This document shows, piece by piece, positions 15,746-24,628 of a DNA stretch of 64,000 nt. The notes below the pieces were generated by a model. The model worked only from the letters and a program-made list of their open reading frames with translations. It had not been told where the DNA came from and ran no database searches. The translations under genes were made by a program, and so were the position numbers. The stretch's first letter is position 1. The number at the start of each line of letters is the position of its first letter. Source of the stretch: CAIQPV01 sp964480365 (GTDB taxonomy: Bacteria > Pseudomonadota > Gammaproteobacteria > Burkholderiales > Gallionellaceae); the NCBI GenBank assembly GCA_964480365.1, contig CAYZPM010000010.1, forward strand, positions 1 through 64,000, given 5' to 3'.

Positions 15746-18649
15746 ATGAAAAAAATACTGCTCAGCGAAATTCTGACCCCATCCGCCAAAACAGCCCTGC
15801 TGCATACACCCATCTCCGAGGTGCTGGAGGAAATGGCATCGCTGAGCATCAGTTGCGTAGTCGCCGTGGATGCCGAACATCGCCCGCAGGGTATTTTTAC
15901 AGAACGCGATGCCGTGCATCTGTTGGCCGAACGACGCGATCTGGGCTCGCTGACAATGGCCGATGCAATGAGTAGCCCGCCATTCACTTCCTCATGGGAC
16001 GTAGATTTTCGCGAGGCATACCGCATGCTTCAGGAGCGCGGTTTCCGCCATTTAATCGTGGTGGACAGACAAGGTTGCATGCTTGGAATAGTCACCGAAG
16101 GCGACTTCCTGCACCACCTTGATGTCGGCGACCTTTCCGAGTTCAAGAGCGCCGAAAAAATCATGTCGCGGAGCATCGCCGCTGTCGATGTCGGCGACAC
16201 CCTTGCGGACGCGATCAGGCTGATGAGCAAGAACTGCTACAGTTGCGTGGTAGTCACGCGCGAACAGGTTCCATACGGCATACTCACCGAACGCGATGTG
16301 GTGCGACTGGCCCCGAGCGTGGCTGATATCGCCGACACGCCGGTCGGCGGCATGGTGCGTACGCCGCTGATCACCATCCCCCCAAACACGGCGCTGCCGG
16401 ATGCAATCAGTCTCATGAAACGGCACAAGATCCGCCACCTCGTGGTTACCGAAAACGACCAGTTGCTCGGCTTGTTGACGCGCCACGACTTGGTCAAAAC
16501 ATTGCAAGGCAGCTACGTCAATTTCCTGCACGAAACCATCCAGGTGCAACGCAAGGAACTGTTCAAGCTCGGACAGCAGCGCAGCTTGTTCCATTTGCAT
16601 GAGGCCGCGCTGGCGGCAACAGATAACGCCATCGCCATCACCGACAATCAGGCTGTAATCCAATGGGCCAATCCGGCCTATTCCAGGCTGACGGGCTACG
16701 CGCTTGAAGAAATGGTGGGTAGCCGCATACGCGAGCTGGTCGAGACAGGCGAACAAAGCAGGGCATTTTTCGGGGCCTTGTGGCAAACCATACTCGATGG
16801 AAAGGTGTGGCGCGGCGAACTCGTCAATAAGCACAAGAATGGGACGCGCTATCACGAAGATGTAACGATCACGCCGATACGCACCAAGAGCGACGAAATC
16901 ACCCACTTCATCGCCATCAAACAGGACATCACCGAACGCAAGCAGACGGAAGAGCATTTGCGCGAAGCGGCTGCCGTGATGCGCAACACCCACGAAGGTG
17001 TGCTGATCACCGACACTACCCCAAGGATCATCGCGGTCAACGATGCCTACACGACTATCACTGGCTACAGTGCGGATGAAATTATCGGTAAGAACCCCAG
17101 CATTCTAAGCGCAGGACGCAGGGATAAAGCGTTCTACCAAGCGATGTGGAAGGAGATTGTCGAACGGGGTTATTGGCAGGGCGAGGTATGGAACCGCCGC
17201 AAGAACGGCGAGAGCTACCCGCAGTTGCTCACCATCAGCACCGTATTCGACGATAAACAGATTCCCGTGCGCTACATCGGCGTGTTTTCCGACATCACCC
17301 AAATGAAGGAGGATCAGGCGCAATTCGAATTCATGGCACATCATGATCCGCTGACCCAACTGCCAAACCGCGCGTTGATAGAAACACTGCTTCAGCAGAA
17401 ACTGGAACAGGCACATCGGCACAACCATCTGATCGGCGTTCTGTTCATCGATCTGGACCATTTCAAACCGGTTAACGACAGCTTCGGCCATCTGGTTGGA
17501 GACGAGTTGCTGTGCGCTGTGGCCAAGCGTCTTGGGAAACGTCTGCGCGAAGGCGACTCACTGGGCAGGCTGGGCGGCGACGAATTCATCCTGTTGCTTT
17601 CCATGCTGAACGGCCCGCAGGATGCCGCTGTGGTGGCGCGTGATTTTATTGCTACGCTGAATGAGCCATTCCAACTTTCCGGCGGTCGTGAAGTGTTTAT
17701 CGGCGGCAGCATCGGCATCAGCCTGTTCCCGCAGGACGGCGAGACCGTTGCCGGACTGACGATGAATGCGGATGCGGCGATGTACCTCGCCAAGGAAAAT
17801 GGACGCAACCAGTTCTCTTTCTATACACGGGAAATGAACGCCGATGCGCGCAACAAGCTGACGCTGGAGAACGATTTGCATCACGCCATCCAGCAGAACG
17901 AACTAACCTTGCACTACCAGCCCAAGATAGAGCTGCGCAGTGGCCGCATCATCGGTGCCGAAGCGCTGTGCCGTTGGCAACTGGCGGACGGAAGCTGGGT
18001 TCCGCCCGCCCAATTCATCCCGATTGCCGAAAAGTCCAGCCTGATTCTGGAGCTGGGTAACTGGGTTATCGAGCAATGTTGCAAACAAATTCGTTCATGG
18101 CTAGACGAAGGCCTGCGCGACATCTGCATCTCCATCAACATCGCCGCACGCCAGTTCCGCAACGGCAACCTTGACACTCAGTTATCGCAGGCGTTCGACC
18201 GACACGGCATAGCGGCACATCATCTGGAGATCGAACTGACCGAAAGCGTGTTGATGCAGGACCCCAAGCGCGCCATCGAGATCATGCACAAGCTCAAGTT
18301 GCTGGGCGTGAATATCTCGCTCGACGATTTTGGCACCGGCTACTCCAGTTTCGGCTGTCTGAGCCGTTTTCCGATCAGCACGTTGAAGATAGGCGAGTCG
18401 TTCGTGCGCGGAGTAGTCACCGTGCCGGACGATGCAGTGATTGCCTCGACTATCATCGGCCTGGCGCACCGCCTGAAGCTGCAAGTAGTAGCCGAAGGCA
18501 TCGAAACCGCAGAGCAGTTGGCATTTATGCGCACAAACGACTGCAACGCGCTGCAAGGTTTTTATTTCAGCAAAGCGCTCGCCGCAAATGACTTCGCCGC
18601 GATGGTGAAAAGCGGCAAGACACTGGCCCCCGAAACGATGGTGTCCTGA
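15746..18649 (+). CDS. CBS(x4)-PAS(x2)-GGDEF-EAL cyclic-di-GMP signalling protein
   Basis: 967 residues from MKKILLSEILTPSAKT; a longer in-frame start at 15716 is less likely. Residues ~1-250 hold four CBS motifs (two Bateman modules, e.g. GIFTERDAVHLLAERRD and GILTERDVVRLAP), which usually sense adenine nucleotides. Two PAS domains, a GGDEF domain (GRLGGDEFILLL with REGD I-site) and an EAL domain (GAEALCRWQ, IELTESVLMQD, DDFGTGYSSF) follow. In the EAL domain the usually conserved LKIDxxFV reads LKIGESFV (Gly at residue 883), which may weaken phosphodiesterase activity. No membrane segments are seen. Confidence 0.93.
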   Translation: MKKILLSEILTPSAKTALLHTPISEVLEEMASLSISCVVAVDAEHRPQGIFTERDAVHLLAERRDLGSLTMADAMSSPPFTSSWDVDFREAYRMLQERGFRHLIVVDRQGCMLGIVTEGDFLHHLDVGDLSEFKSAEKIMSRSIAAVDVGDTLADAIRLMSKNCYSCVVVTREQVPYGILTERDVVRLAPSVADIADTPVGGMVRTPLITIPPNTALPDAISLMKRHKIRHLVVTENDQLLGLLTRHDLVKTLQGSYVNFLHETIQVQRKELFKLGQQRSLFHLHEAALAATDNAIAITDNQAVIQWANPAYSRLTGYALEEMVGSRIRELVETGEQSRAFFGALWQTILDGKVWRGELVNKHKNGTRYHEDVTITPIRTKSDEITHFIAIKQDITERKQTEEHLREAAAVMRNTHEGVLITDTTPRIIAVNDAYTTITGYSADEIIGKNPSILSAGRRDKAFYQAMWKEIVERGYWQGEVWNRRKNGESYPQLLTISTVFDDKQIPVRYIGVFSDITQMKEDQAQFEFMAHHDPLTQLPNRALIETLLQQKLEQAHRHNHLIGVLFIDLDHFKPVNDSFGHLVGDELLCAVAKRLGKRLREGDSLGRLGGDEFILLLSMLNGPQDAAVVARDFIATLNEPFQLSGGREVFIGGSIGISLFPQDGETVAGLTMNADAAMYLAKENGRNQFSFYTREMNADARNKLTLENDLHHAIQQNELTLHYQPKIELRSGRIIGAEALCRWQLADGSWVPPAQFIPIAEKSSLILELGNWVIEQCCKQIRSWLDEGLRDICISINIAARQFRNGNLDTQLSQAFDRHGIAAHHLEIELTESVLMQDPKRAIEIMHKLKLLGVNISLDDFGTGYSSFGCLSRFPISTLKIGESFVRGVVTVPDDAVIASTIIGLAHRLKLQVVAEGIETAEQLAFMRTNDCNALQGFYFSKALAANDFAAMVKSGKTLAPETMVS

Positions 18650-18739
18650 ATTCGTGTAAATTGAATTCGTAAATGCTGAGGCATCCGTTACTCAAATCAG
18701 AGCGATTAACCCTAGGTTCATTAGGCTGGATATGTGATT

Positions 18740-18795
18740 GCAAGACCTGACCCCGCGCCCAACCCCAACGCCTGACCCCGCGCCCAACGCGCCCA
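18740..18795 (+). repeat. Short tandem repeat CCTGACCCCGCGCCCAAC
   Basis: CCTGACCCCGCGCCCAAC occurs twice, with CCCAACG between the copies and CGCGCCCAA after. It lies downstream of the GGDEF/EAL gene and upstream of a structured RNA candidate. Confidence 0.5.
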
Positions 18796-18805
18796 AAGCA
18801 TGAGT

Positions 18806-18896
18806 CTACCGAAAGGTAGCCGCTACATAAAAGGAGATTGCAATCCGCTGTAGTGTCCAATTGGGGCTGTGTGGAAACGCACAGCCCTTTGCTTTT
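18806..18896 (+). ncRNA. Candidate small RNA with intrinsic terminator
   Basis: Three consecutive stems are visible: CTACC-GAAA-GGTAG (18806-18819, a GNRA-like tetraloop), CGCTACA…TGTAGTG (18821-18855), and GGGCTGTG…CACAGCCC (18864-18887) followed by TTTGCTTTT. The last is a good rho-independent terminator. The region lies 157 nt after the upstream stop and 170 nt before ubiA, so it may be a separate sRNA or a processed 3' UTR. I recognise no known family. Confidence 0.45.
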
Positions 18897-19056
18897 AAGG
18901 TTCACAATTAAACAATAAATCGTGAACACCATTCAAATCAAATTTCAAACTGAACCACTACCCTACCGAGTATCGATTATCATTCTATAATTGATCAGAT
19001 TCCAGCTTTGCCCTATCTGAGGGGTGGCATAACGGACTTTTAATTTCATTAAAGAA

Positions 19057-19914
19057 ATGATTCTCGCAGAACGCCTCTCGCTCTATTTTCAACTCATGCG
19101 ACTGAACCGACCCATCGGCATTCTGCTGTTGCTGTGGCCGACATTGTGGGGCGTGTGGATCGCGGGCAACGGCCATCCTGCATGGCACATCGTCGTCATC
19201 TTTGTGCTCGGCACGGTGCTGATGCGCTCGGCGGGTTGCGTCATTAACGATTACGCCGACCGCGATTTTGACAAGCATGTGAAGCGTACCCAAGAGCGCC
19301 CCATCACCAGCGGAAGACTCGCGCCGACTGAGGCATTGTGGCTGGCGGCAGCGCTCGCCATCGTCTCGCTGCTACTGATCCTGCCGCTCAATGCGCTTAC
19401 TATATGTCTATCCGTTCCCGCCGCGTTTCTCGCGGCCAGCTATCCGTTCACCAAACGTTTCCTCGCCATTCCGCAGGCCTATCTTGGCATTGCCTTCGGC
19501 TTTGGCATCCCGATGGCCTTCGCCGCACAATTAAATACAGTGCCTGCCGTGACATGGTGGCTGCTGTTGGCGAACATCTTTTGGTGTATAGCCTACGACA
19601 CCGAATACGCGATGGTGGACCGCGACGACGATATCCACCTCGGCATCCATTCTTCCGCGCTGCTTTTCGGCCAATACGACGTGGCTGCGGTGATGGCCTG
19701 CTACGCCGCCGCCCTCGCCATTCTCGCCTCAACCGGCAACACGTTGCATCTAGGGGTGCTCTATTACCTCGGCTTGCTGGCGGCGGCGGGCATCGCCGCT
19801 TACCACTACACGCTGATCCGTAACCGCCAGCGCGAGGCGTGCTTCAAGGCGTTCCTGCACAACAACTGGTTCGGTGCAGCGGTGTTCGCGGGGATCGTGC
19901 TAGATTCCTTGTAA
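19057..19914 (+). CDS. ubiA: 4-hydroxybenzoate polyprenyltransferase UbiA
   Basis: 285-residue integral membrane prenyltransferase that attaches the polyprenyl tail to 4-hydroxybenzoate in ubiquinone synthesis. Both Asp-rich motifs are present: NDYADRDFDKHVKRTQERPI and YDTEYAMVDRDDD. Several hydrophobic segments run through the protein (e.g. PIGILLLLWPTLWGVWIAG). Length is normal; it stands alone on the + strand. Confidence 0.96.
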   Translation: MILAERLSLYFQLMRLNRPIGILLLLWPTLWGVWIAGNGHPAWHIVVIFVLGTVLMRSAGCVINDYADRDFDKHVKRTQERPITSGRLAPTEALWLAAALAIVSLLLILPLNALTICLSVPAAFLAASYPFTKRFLAIPQAYLGIAFGFGIPMAFAAQLNTVPAVTWWLLLANIFWCIAYDTEYAMVDRDDDIHLGIHSSALLFGQYDVAAVMACYAAALAILASTGNTLHLGVLYYLGLLAAAGIAAYHYTLIRNRQREACFKAFLHNNWFGAAVFAGIVLDSL

Positions 19915-19941
19915 CTCAAAACAACATCCTAGAAAAAGCAG

Positions 19942-20076
19942 TTGTCCACGAAAATCACGAAAGACACGAAATATAATCAAAAACGGGTTCGTATTTAAGT
20001 CACTCCCTGCTGCGTGGTAATCGATAGTTTTGCATCAGGTTGAACTTTTCGTGCCTTTCGTGATTTTCGTGGACAA
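19942..20076. repeat. Long inverted repeat with reiterated CACGAAA words
   Basis: The arm 19942-19970 pairs with 20048-20076 at 28 of 29 positions around a 77-nt loop. The left arm is built from CACGAAA-type words (CCACGAAAATCACGAAAGAC then ACGAA). It separates the convergent ubiA and thpR genes and could serve as a two-way terminator. It is one of six such elements in the window. Confidence 0.8.
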
Positions 20077-20092
20077 ATTGCCGTTTTGAGGT

Positions 20093-20635
20093 TTAACGCA
20101 ACGAAAATCTGGCCAGCACCCGATAGTTCGCGCCTTCCTCATCAGACACCGATTGCACCAGTGCAAAATTTCTCGCCTGCCATACCACCAGCCGCATCTC
20201 AGGCAACGGCTCATCGCTCCACTGCGCATGGCGCAACAAGGTGATGTGCGGCTTGTATGGATGCTCATCAAAACGGAAATGATGTTTGCTCAGGTGCTGC
20301 TCCAGATCATGCACCAGTTGAACCAATTGCGGAGGCACGGTGTTGGGGGCGGCATATACGATGTGATTGTGTCCCCAATAGCGTGCCGTATCGAGGGCAA
20401 GGTCAAAGGATTCTCCATTTACTTCCTGCGCCGCCAGTTGCAAGGCTTCCAGCCGATGCAGCCCAACATCGCCTAGAAACACAAGCGTGGCGTGCAGGGT
20501 GTCGGCGCGCATGGAGCGCCCGCCGCAGATTTTATGCAGGCCAGACTGCCATGCGGCCAAGGCGGTGCGCTCCGTCTTATCCGGCCACAAGGCAAAGAAC
20601 ACGCGGGCTGATTTCTCTCTGGGTGGTTTGCTCAT
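20093..20635 (-). CDS. thpR: RNA 2',3'-cyclic phosphodiesterase ThpR (2H family)
   Basis: 180 residues starting at MSKPPREKSARVFFALWPD. The two catalytic HxTx motifs are HATLVFLG and HITLLRHA, diagnostic of the 2H phosphoesterase (2'-5' RNA ligase-like) family. It opens RNA 2',3'-cyclic phosphates; the physiological substrate is uncertain. The long open frame upstream of this Met has no homology. Divergent from the FAD/Fe-S gene, with 95 nt between starts. Confidence 0.9.
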   Translation of the reverse strand: MSKPPREKSARVFFALWPDKTERTALAAWQSGLHKICGGRSMRADTLHATLVFLGDVGLHRLEALQLAAQEVNGESFDLALDTARYWGHNHIVYAAPNTVPPQLVQLVHDLEQHLSKHHFRFDEHPYKPHITLLRHAQWSDEPLPEMRLVVWQARNFALVQSVSDEEGANYRVLARFSLR

Positions 20636-20730
20636 CCTATATAGCTTAACATTTTGTCCATTTTTCATTTGGGGTCGAGTGAATGCGCGCGATACGGTAA
20701 AATATGCGCTTTGCCGCATGAGCCATACAC

Positions 20731-23700
20731 ATGACCACCCGACTGCGCGAAATTCCCTATAACTACACCTCGTTTTCCGACCGGGAAATCGTAATGCGCC
20801 TGCTCGGCGCGGAGGCATGGGACATCGTCAACGCCCTGCGCGGGGAGCGCCGCACCGGACGTTCGGCGCGCATGTTGTACGAGGTGCTGGGCGACATCTG
20901 GGTGGTGTTGCGCAACCCGTATTTGCAGGATGACTTGCTGGGCAACTCCGAGCGACGCGACGCGCTCGTCGCCGCATTGCGCCATCGCCTGTACGCTATC
21001 GAGGCGCGCCGCCAGGATAACGAGGATGTGAAGCGCCTGCTGCAATTGGCGCACCACGCGGTCAATGAGTTCTCCGCCGAATTCGAGCACACCTTGCAAC
21101 TACGCCGCCGCGCACTGCGCATATTAGGCCGCATCACGCGCCGCGACAATATCCAGTTCGACGGGCTGGCACGAGTGTCGCATGTGACAGACGCCACCGA
21201 CTGGCGCGTGGAATATCCGTTTGTGGTGCTCACCCCGGACAGCGAGGCGGAAATTGCAGCGCTGGTACGCGCCTGCATTGAACTCAAACTCACCATCATC
21301 CCGCGCGGTGGCGGCACCGGTTATACCGGCGGCGCGATTCCGCTGGACAAACGCTCTGCCGTTATTAATACGGAAAAACTGGATACACTGTCCGCCGTGG
21401 AAACGTTGCAATTGCCCGGCCTGGATCAGCCCATCACTACTATTCGTTGCGGTGCAGGAGTTGTGACGCGGCGTGTGATGGAAGCGGCGGAAGCCAACAG
21501 GCTGGTGTTCGCGGTGGACCCGACTTCGGCGGATGCCAGTTGCATCGGCGGGAATGTATCCATGAACGCGGGCGGCAAGAAGGCTGTGCTGTGGGGCACC
21601 GCGCTGGACAACCTAGCGTCGTGGAAGATGGTCACGCCGGACGGCCTGTGGATGACGGTAGAGCGACTGGAGCACAATCTCGGCAAGATTCACGACGTGG
21701 ACGTGGCGCGTTTCCGCATCAGTCGCTTTGAAACGGATGGAAAGACGCCGCATGGCGATCCGGAAATACTGGAGATTCCCGGCGGCAAGTTCCGTAAGGC
21801 CGGGCTGGGTAAGGACGTAACCGACAAGTTCCTGTCTGGCCTGCCGGGCATCCAGAAAGAAGGCTGCGACGGCATCATTACCTCGGCGCGTTTCATTCTG
21901 CACCGCGCGCATAACCACACGCGCACGGTATGCCTGGAATTTTTTGGACAAGTGCATGAGGCGGTGCCTGCGATTATCGAAATCACTGCCTTATTCGATA
22001 AACGCAGCGCCCACCCTTCTCACTTCTCCCTTCTCCCTTCTCCTGCCTTCTTGGCTGGCTTGGAACATCTGGACGAGCGTTACCTGAAGGCCGTGGGTTA
22101 TGCCACTAAAGCCAAACGCGGTGTGCGACCCAAGATGGTGCTGATCGCCGATGTGGTGGGTGATGATGAGAACGCCGTGGCGCAAGCCGCTTCTGAAATT
22201 GTGCGGCTAGCCAACTTGCGCCATGGTGAGGGTTTCATCGCGGTAAGCGCAGAAGCACGCAAAAAATTCTGGCTGGATCGAGGACGTACCGCCGCCATTG
22301 CCAAACACACCAATGCGTTCAAGGTTAACGAGGACGTTGTAATCCCTTTGCCGCGCATGGGCGACTACTGCGACGGCATAGAGCGCATCAACATTGAGCT
22401 GTCGCTGTACAACAAACTCAAACTGCTGGACGCGCTGGATGAATTCTTCAAAGGCGAATTGCCGCTGTACTACCAAGACGATCAACAACTGGGCAGCGCC
22501 GAATTGCTGGGCAACCGCGCGCAACAGGCGTGCGAATTATTAACTGAAGTGCGAACGCGCTGGCAGTGGCTAAGGAATAATCTGGATCGGGCGAGTTCCG
22601 AGCTTGTTGATGGTGTAGGCCGGGCTACGCCCGACGCGGCGGGCAAAGCCCGCCCTACCAGTTCTATCTTCCAATCTCTGCAAGACCACACCCTCCGCGC
22701 CTCATGGAAACTCGAAGTGCGCGATCCGTTGCGCCAAATATTTAGCGGTGGCACATACCAGCCCATACTTGACCAGTGCAACGCTATCCATCAGTCCGTA
22801 TTGAAAAGTCGCGTGTTCGTCGCGCTGCATATGCACGCGGGTGACGGCAATGTGCATACCAACATTCCGGTTAACTCGGATGACTACGCCATGTTGCAAC
22901 AGGCCTATGGCGCGGTGGATCGCATCATGCATCTGGCGAAAGATTTGGGGGGTGTAATCTCCGGCGAGCACGGCATCGGCATCACCAAACTCGATTTTCT
23001 GGAACCGCAGGAGATCGCCGAGTTCACCGCCTACAAGAATCGTATTGATCCGGAAGGTCGCTTCAACAAAGGCAAGCTGCTCGCAGGCGGCAATCTGGAG
23101 CGCGCTTATACACCTAGCTTCAACTTGATGGAATTGGAAAGCCTGATCCTGGAGAAAAGTGAGTTGGGCGAAATTTCCGATTCGATCAAAGACTGCTTGC
23201 GTTGCGGCAAGTGTAAGCCGGTGTGCAGCACGCATGTGCCGCGCGCCAACCTGTTGTATTCGCCGCGCAACAAGATACTCGGCACCTCGCTGTTGATCGA
23301 GGCGTTCTTGTACGAGGAGCAGACACGGCGCGGCATTTCCCTTGCGCACTTCGACGAATTCAGCGATGTGGCCGACCATTGCACGGTATGCCACAAGTGC
23401 GAAAAACCTTGCCCGGTGGACATTGATTTCGGCGACGTTTCTATCGCCATGCGAAATTTCCTGCGCAAGCAGGGCAAGAATAAATTTAATTTGGGTACGG
23501 CGGCGGCTATGTTGTTCCTGAATGCAACCGACCCGGCCACTATCAAGACGGTGCGCAAGTTTCTGATAGAGTGGGGATTCAAGGCGCAACAACTAGGCTA
23601 CCAAGTGGGCAAGCATTTTGGGTTAATTGGCGCGCAGACTGCACATCCGCCCGCCACGCTGGGACGCCCGCCGCTCAAGGCACACGTGATCCACTTCATC

Positions 23701-24600
23701 AATAAGCCTTTGCCCGGCAAGCTGCCGAATAAAACGTCGCGCGCATTGCTCGACATTGAGGATAACACCATCGTTCCGGTCATACGCAACCCGCACAAGG
23801 TAAACGAGGATTCCGAGGCAGTGTTTTATTTTCCCGGCTGCGGCTCTGAACGCTTGTTCGGTCAAGTCGGACTGGCGACGCAGGCGATGCTGTATGAAAC
23901 CGGCGCGATCACCGTGTTGCCGCCTGGCTATCTGTGCTGCGGCTACCCGCAAACTTCAGCCGGGCAGGAAGATCGCGGCAGCAAGATCACCATGGACAAC
24001 CGCGTTCTGTTCCACCGCGTTGCGAATACGCTGAACTATCTCGACATAAAAACCGTGGTGGTATCGTGCGGCACTTGCATGGATCAGTTGCTGCAATACC
24101 AGTTCGACAAGATATTCCCTGGCTGCCGCTTGCTAGACATTCACGAATATCTGTTGGAGAAAGGAGTAAAGCTGCAAGACGTAAATGGCTCTCGCTTCAT
24201 GTACCACGATCCCTGTCACACACCAATGAAGATATACACGCCGCTGAAAGTGGTGAACGAACTGATGGGGGTGCCGGTTGCGTTGAATGACCGCTGTTGC
24301 GGCGAATCCGGCACGTTCGCGGCCTCCCGCCCGGATATCTCCACCCAGGTGCGTTTCCGCAAGGAAGAGGAAATGAGGAAGGGCGCGGATACATTGCGCA
24401 AGGACGGTTACACCGGCAAGGTCAAGATACTGACCTCTTGCCCGTCTTGCTTGCAGGGACTTTCGCGCTACAATGACGACTCCGGTACCACGGCGGATTA
24501 CATCGTCGTGGAAATGGCCCGGCACCTGCTGGGCGAGAATTGGATGGAAGATTACGTGCAGAAAGCCAATGATGGCGGAATCGAACGGGTACTGTTGTAG
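20731..24600 (+). CDS. Large FAD-binding / Fe-S oxidoreductase (DUF3683, D-lactate dehydrogenase-like)
   Basis: 1289 residues. The N-terminal ~150 residues are the DUF3683 domain (REIPYNYTSFSDREIVMRLL). An FAD-binding type 4 domain follows (PRGGGTGYTGGAIPLD, then DPTSADASCIGGNVSMNAGG), then an FAD-oxidase C-terminal domain (HMHAGDGNVHTNIPV, GEHGIGITKLDF). Next are two 4Fe-4S motifs (CLRCGKCKPVCSTHVP, CTVCHKCEKPCPVD) and CCG domains (CCGYPQTSAGQE, CCGESGTFAAS). It probably oxidises a 2-hydroxyacid such as D-lactate and passes electrons to the respiratory chain. Two stretches look like in-frame insertions: a REP-like palindrome (22615-22658) and a TTCTCCC-rich run (22013-22051). Confidence 0.92.
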   Translation: MTTRLREIPYNYTSFSDREIVMRLLGAEAWDIVNALRGERRTGRSARMLYEVLGDIWVVLRNPYLQDDLLGNSERRDALVAALRHRLYAIEARRQDNEDVKRLLQLAHHAVNEFSAEFEHTLQLRRRALRILGRITRRDNIQFDGLARVSHVTDATDWRVEYPFVVLTPDSEAEIAALVRACIELKLTIIPRGGGTGYTGGAIPLDKRSAVINTEKLDTLSAVETLQLPGLDQPITTIRCGAGVVTRRVMEAAEANRLVFAVDPTSADASCIGGNVSMNAGGKKAVLWGTALDNLASWKMVTPDGLWMTVERLEHNLGKIHDVDVARFRISRFETDGKTPHGDPEILEIPGGKFRKAGLGKDVTDKFLSGLPGIQKEGCDGIITSARFILHRAHNHTRTVCLEFFGQVHEAVPAIIEITALFDKRSAHPSHFSLLPSPAFLAGLEHLDERYLKAVGYATKAKRGVRPKMVLIADVVGDDENAVAQAASEIVRLANLRHGEGFIAVSAEARKKFWLDRGRTAAIAKHTNAFKVNEDVVIPLPRMGDYCDGIERINIELSLYNKLKLLDALDEFFKGELPLYYQDDQQLGSAELLGNRAQQACELLTEVRTRWQWLRNNLDRASSELVDGVGRATPDAAGKARPTSSIFQSLQDHTLRASWKLEVRDPLRQIFSGGTYQPILDQCNAIHQSVLKSRVFVALHMHAGDGNVHTNIPVNSDDYAMLQQAYGAVDRIMHLAKDLGGVISGEHGIGITKLDFLEPQEIAEFTAYKNRIDPEGRFNKGKLLAGGNLERAYTPSFNLMELESLILEKSELGEISDSIKDCLRCGKCKPVCSTHVPRANLLYSPRNKILGTSLLIEAFLYEEQTRRGISLAHFDEFSDVADHCTVCHKCEKPCPVDIDFGDVSIAMRNFLRKQGKNKFNLGTAAAMLFLNATDPATIKTVRKFLIEWGFKAQQLGYQVGKHFGLIGAQTAHPPATLGRPPLKAHVIHFINKPLPGKLPNKTSRALLDIEDNTIVPVIRNPHKVNEDSEAVFYFPGCGSERLFGQVGLATQAMLYETGAITVLPPGYLCCGYPQTSAGQEDRGSKITMDNRVLFHRVANTLNYLDIKTVVVSCGTCMDQLLQYQFDKIFPGCRLLDIHEYLLEKGVKLQDVNGSRFMYHDPCHTPMKIYTPLKVVNELMGVPVALNDRCCGESGTFAASRPDISTQVRFRKEEEMRKGADTLRKDGYTGKVKILTSCPSCLQGLSRYNDDSGTTADYIVVEMARHLLGENWMEDYVQKANDGGIERVLL
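22615..22658. repeat. REP-like palindrome inside a coding sequence
   Basis: GTAGGCCGGGCTACGCCCGA then CGCGGCGGGCAAAGCCCGCC and CTAC. Two adjacent hairpins, CGGGC-TAC-GCCCG and GGCGGGC-AAA-GCCCGCC, flanked by GTAGG/CCTAC. This is the form of a common intergenic repeat, but here it sits in frame in the oxidoreductase gene and encodes GVGRATPDAAGKARPT. Confidence 0.7.
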
Positions 24601-24628
24601 GATCTAAAATCCTCTAAATTATCAATTT

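Larger units (their letters stand above)
18650..19056. other. Gene-free region between GGDEF/EAL gene and ubiA
   Basis: 407 bases. It contains the tandem repeat and the structured RNA candidate; the remaining AT-rich 160 bases before ubiA presumably hold its promoter, but no clear -35/-10 pair is seen. Confidence 0.4.
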
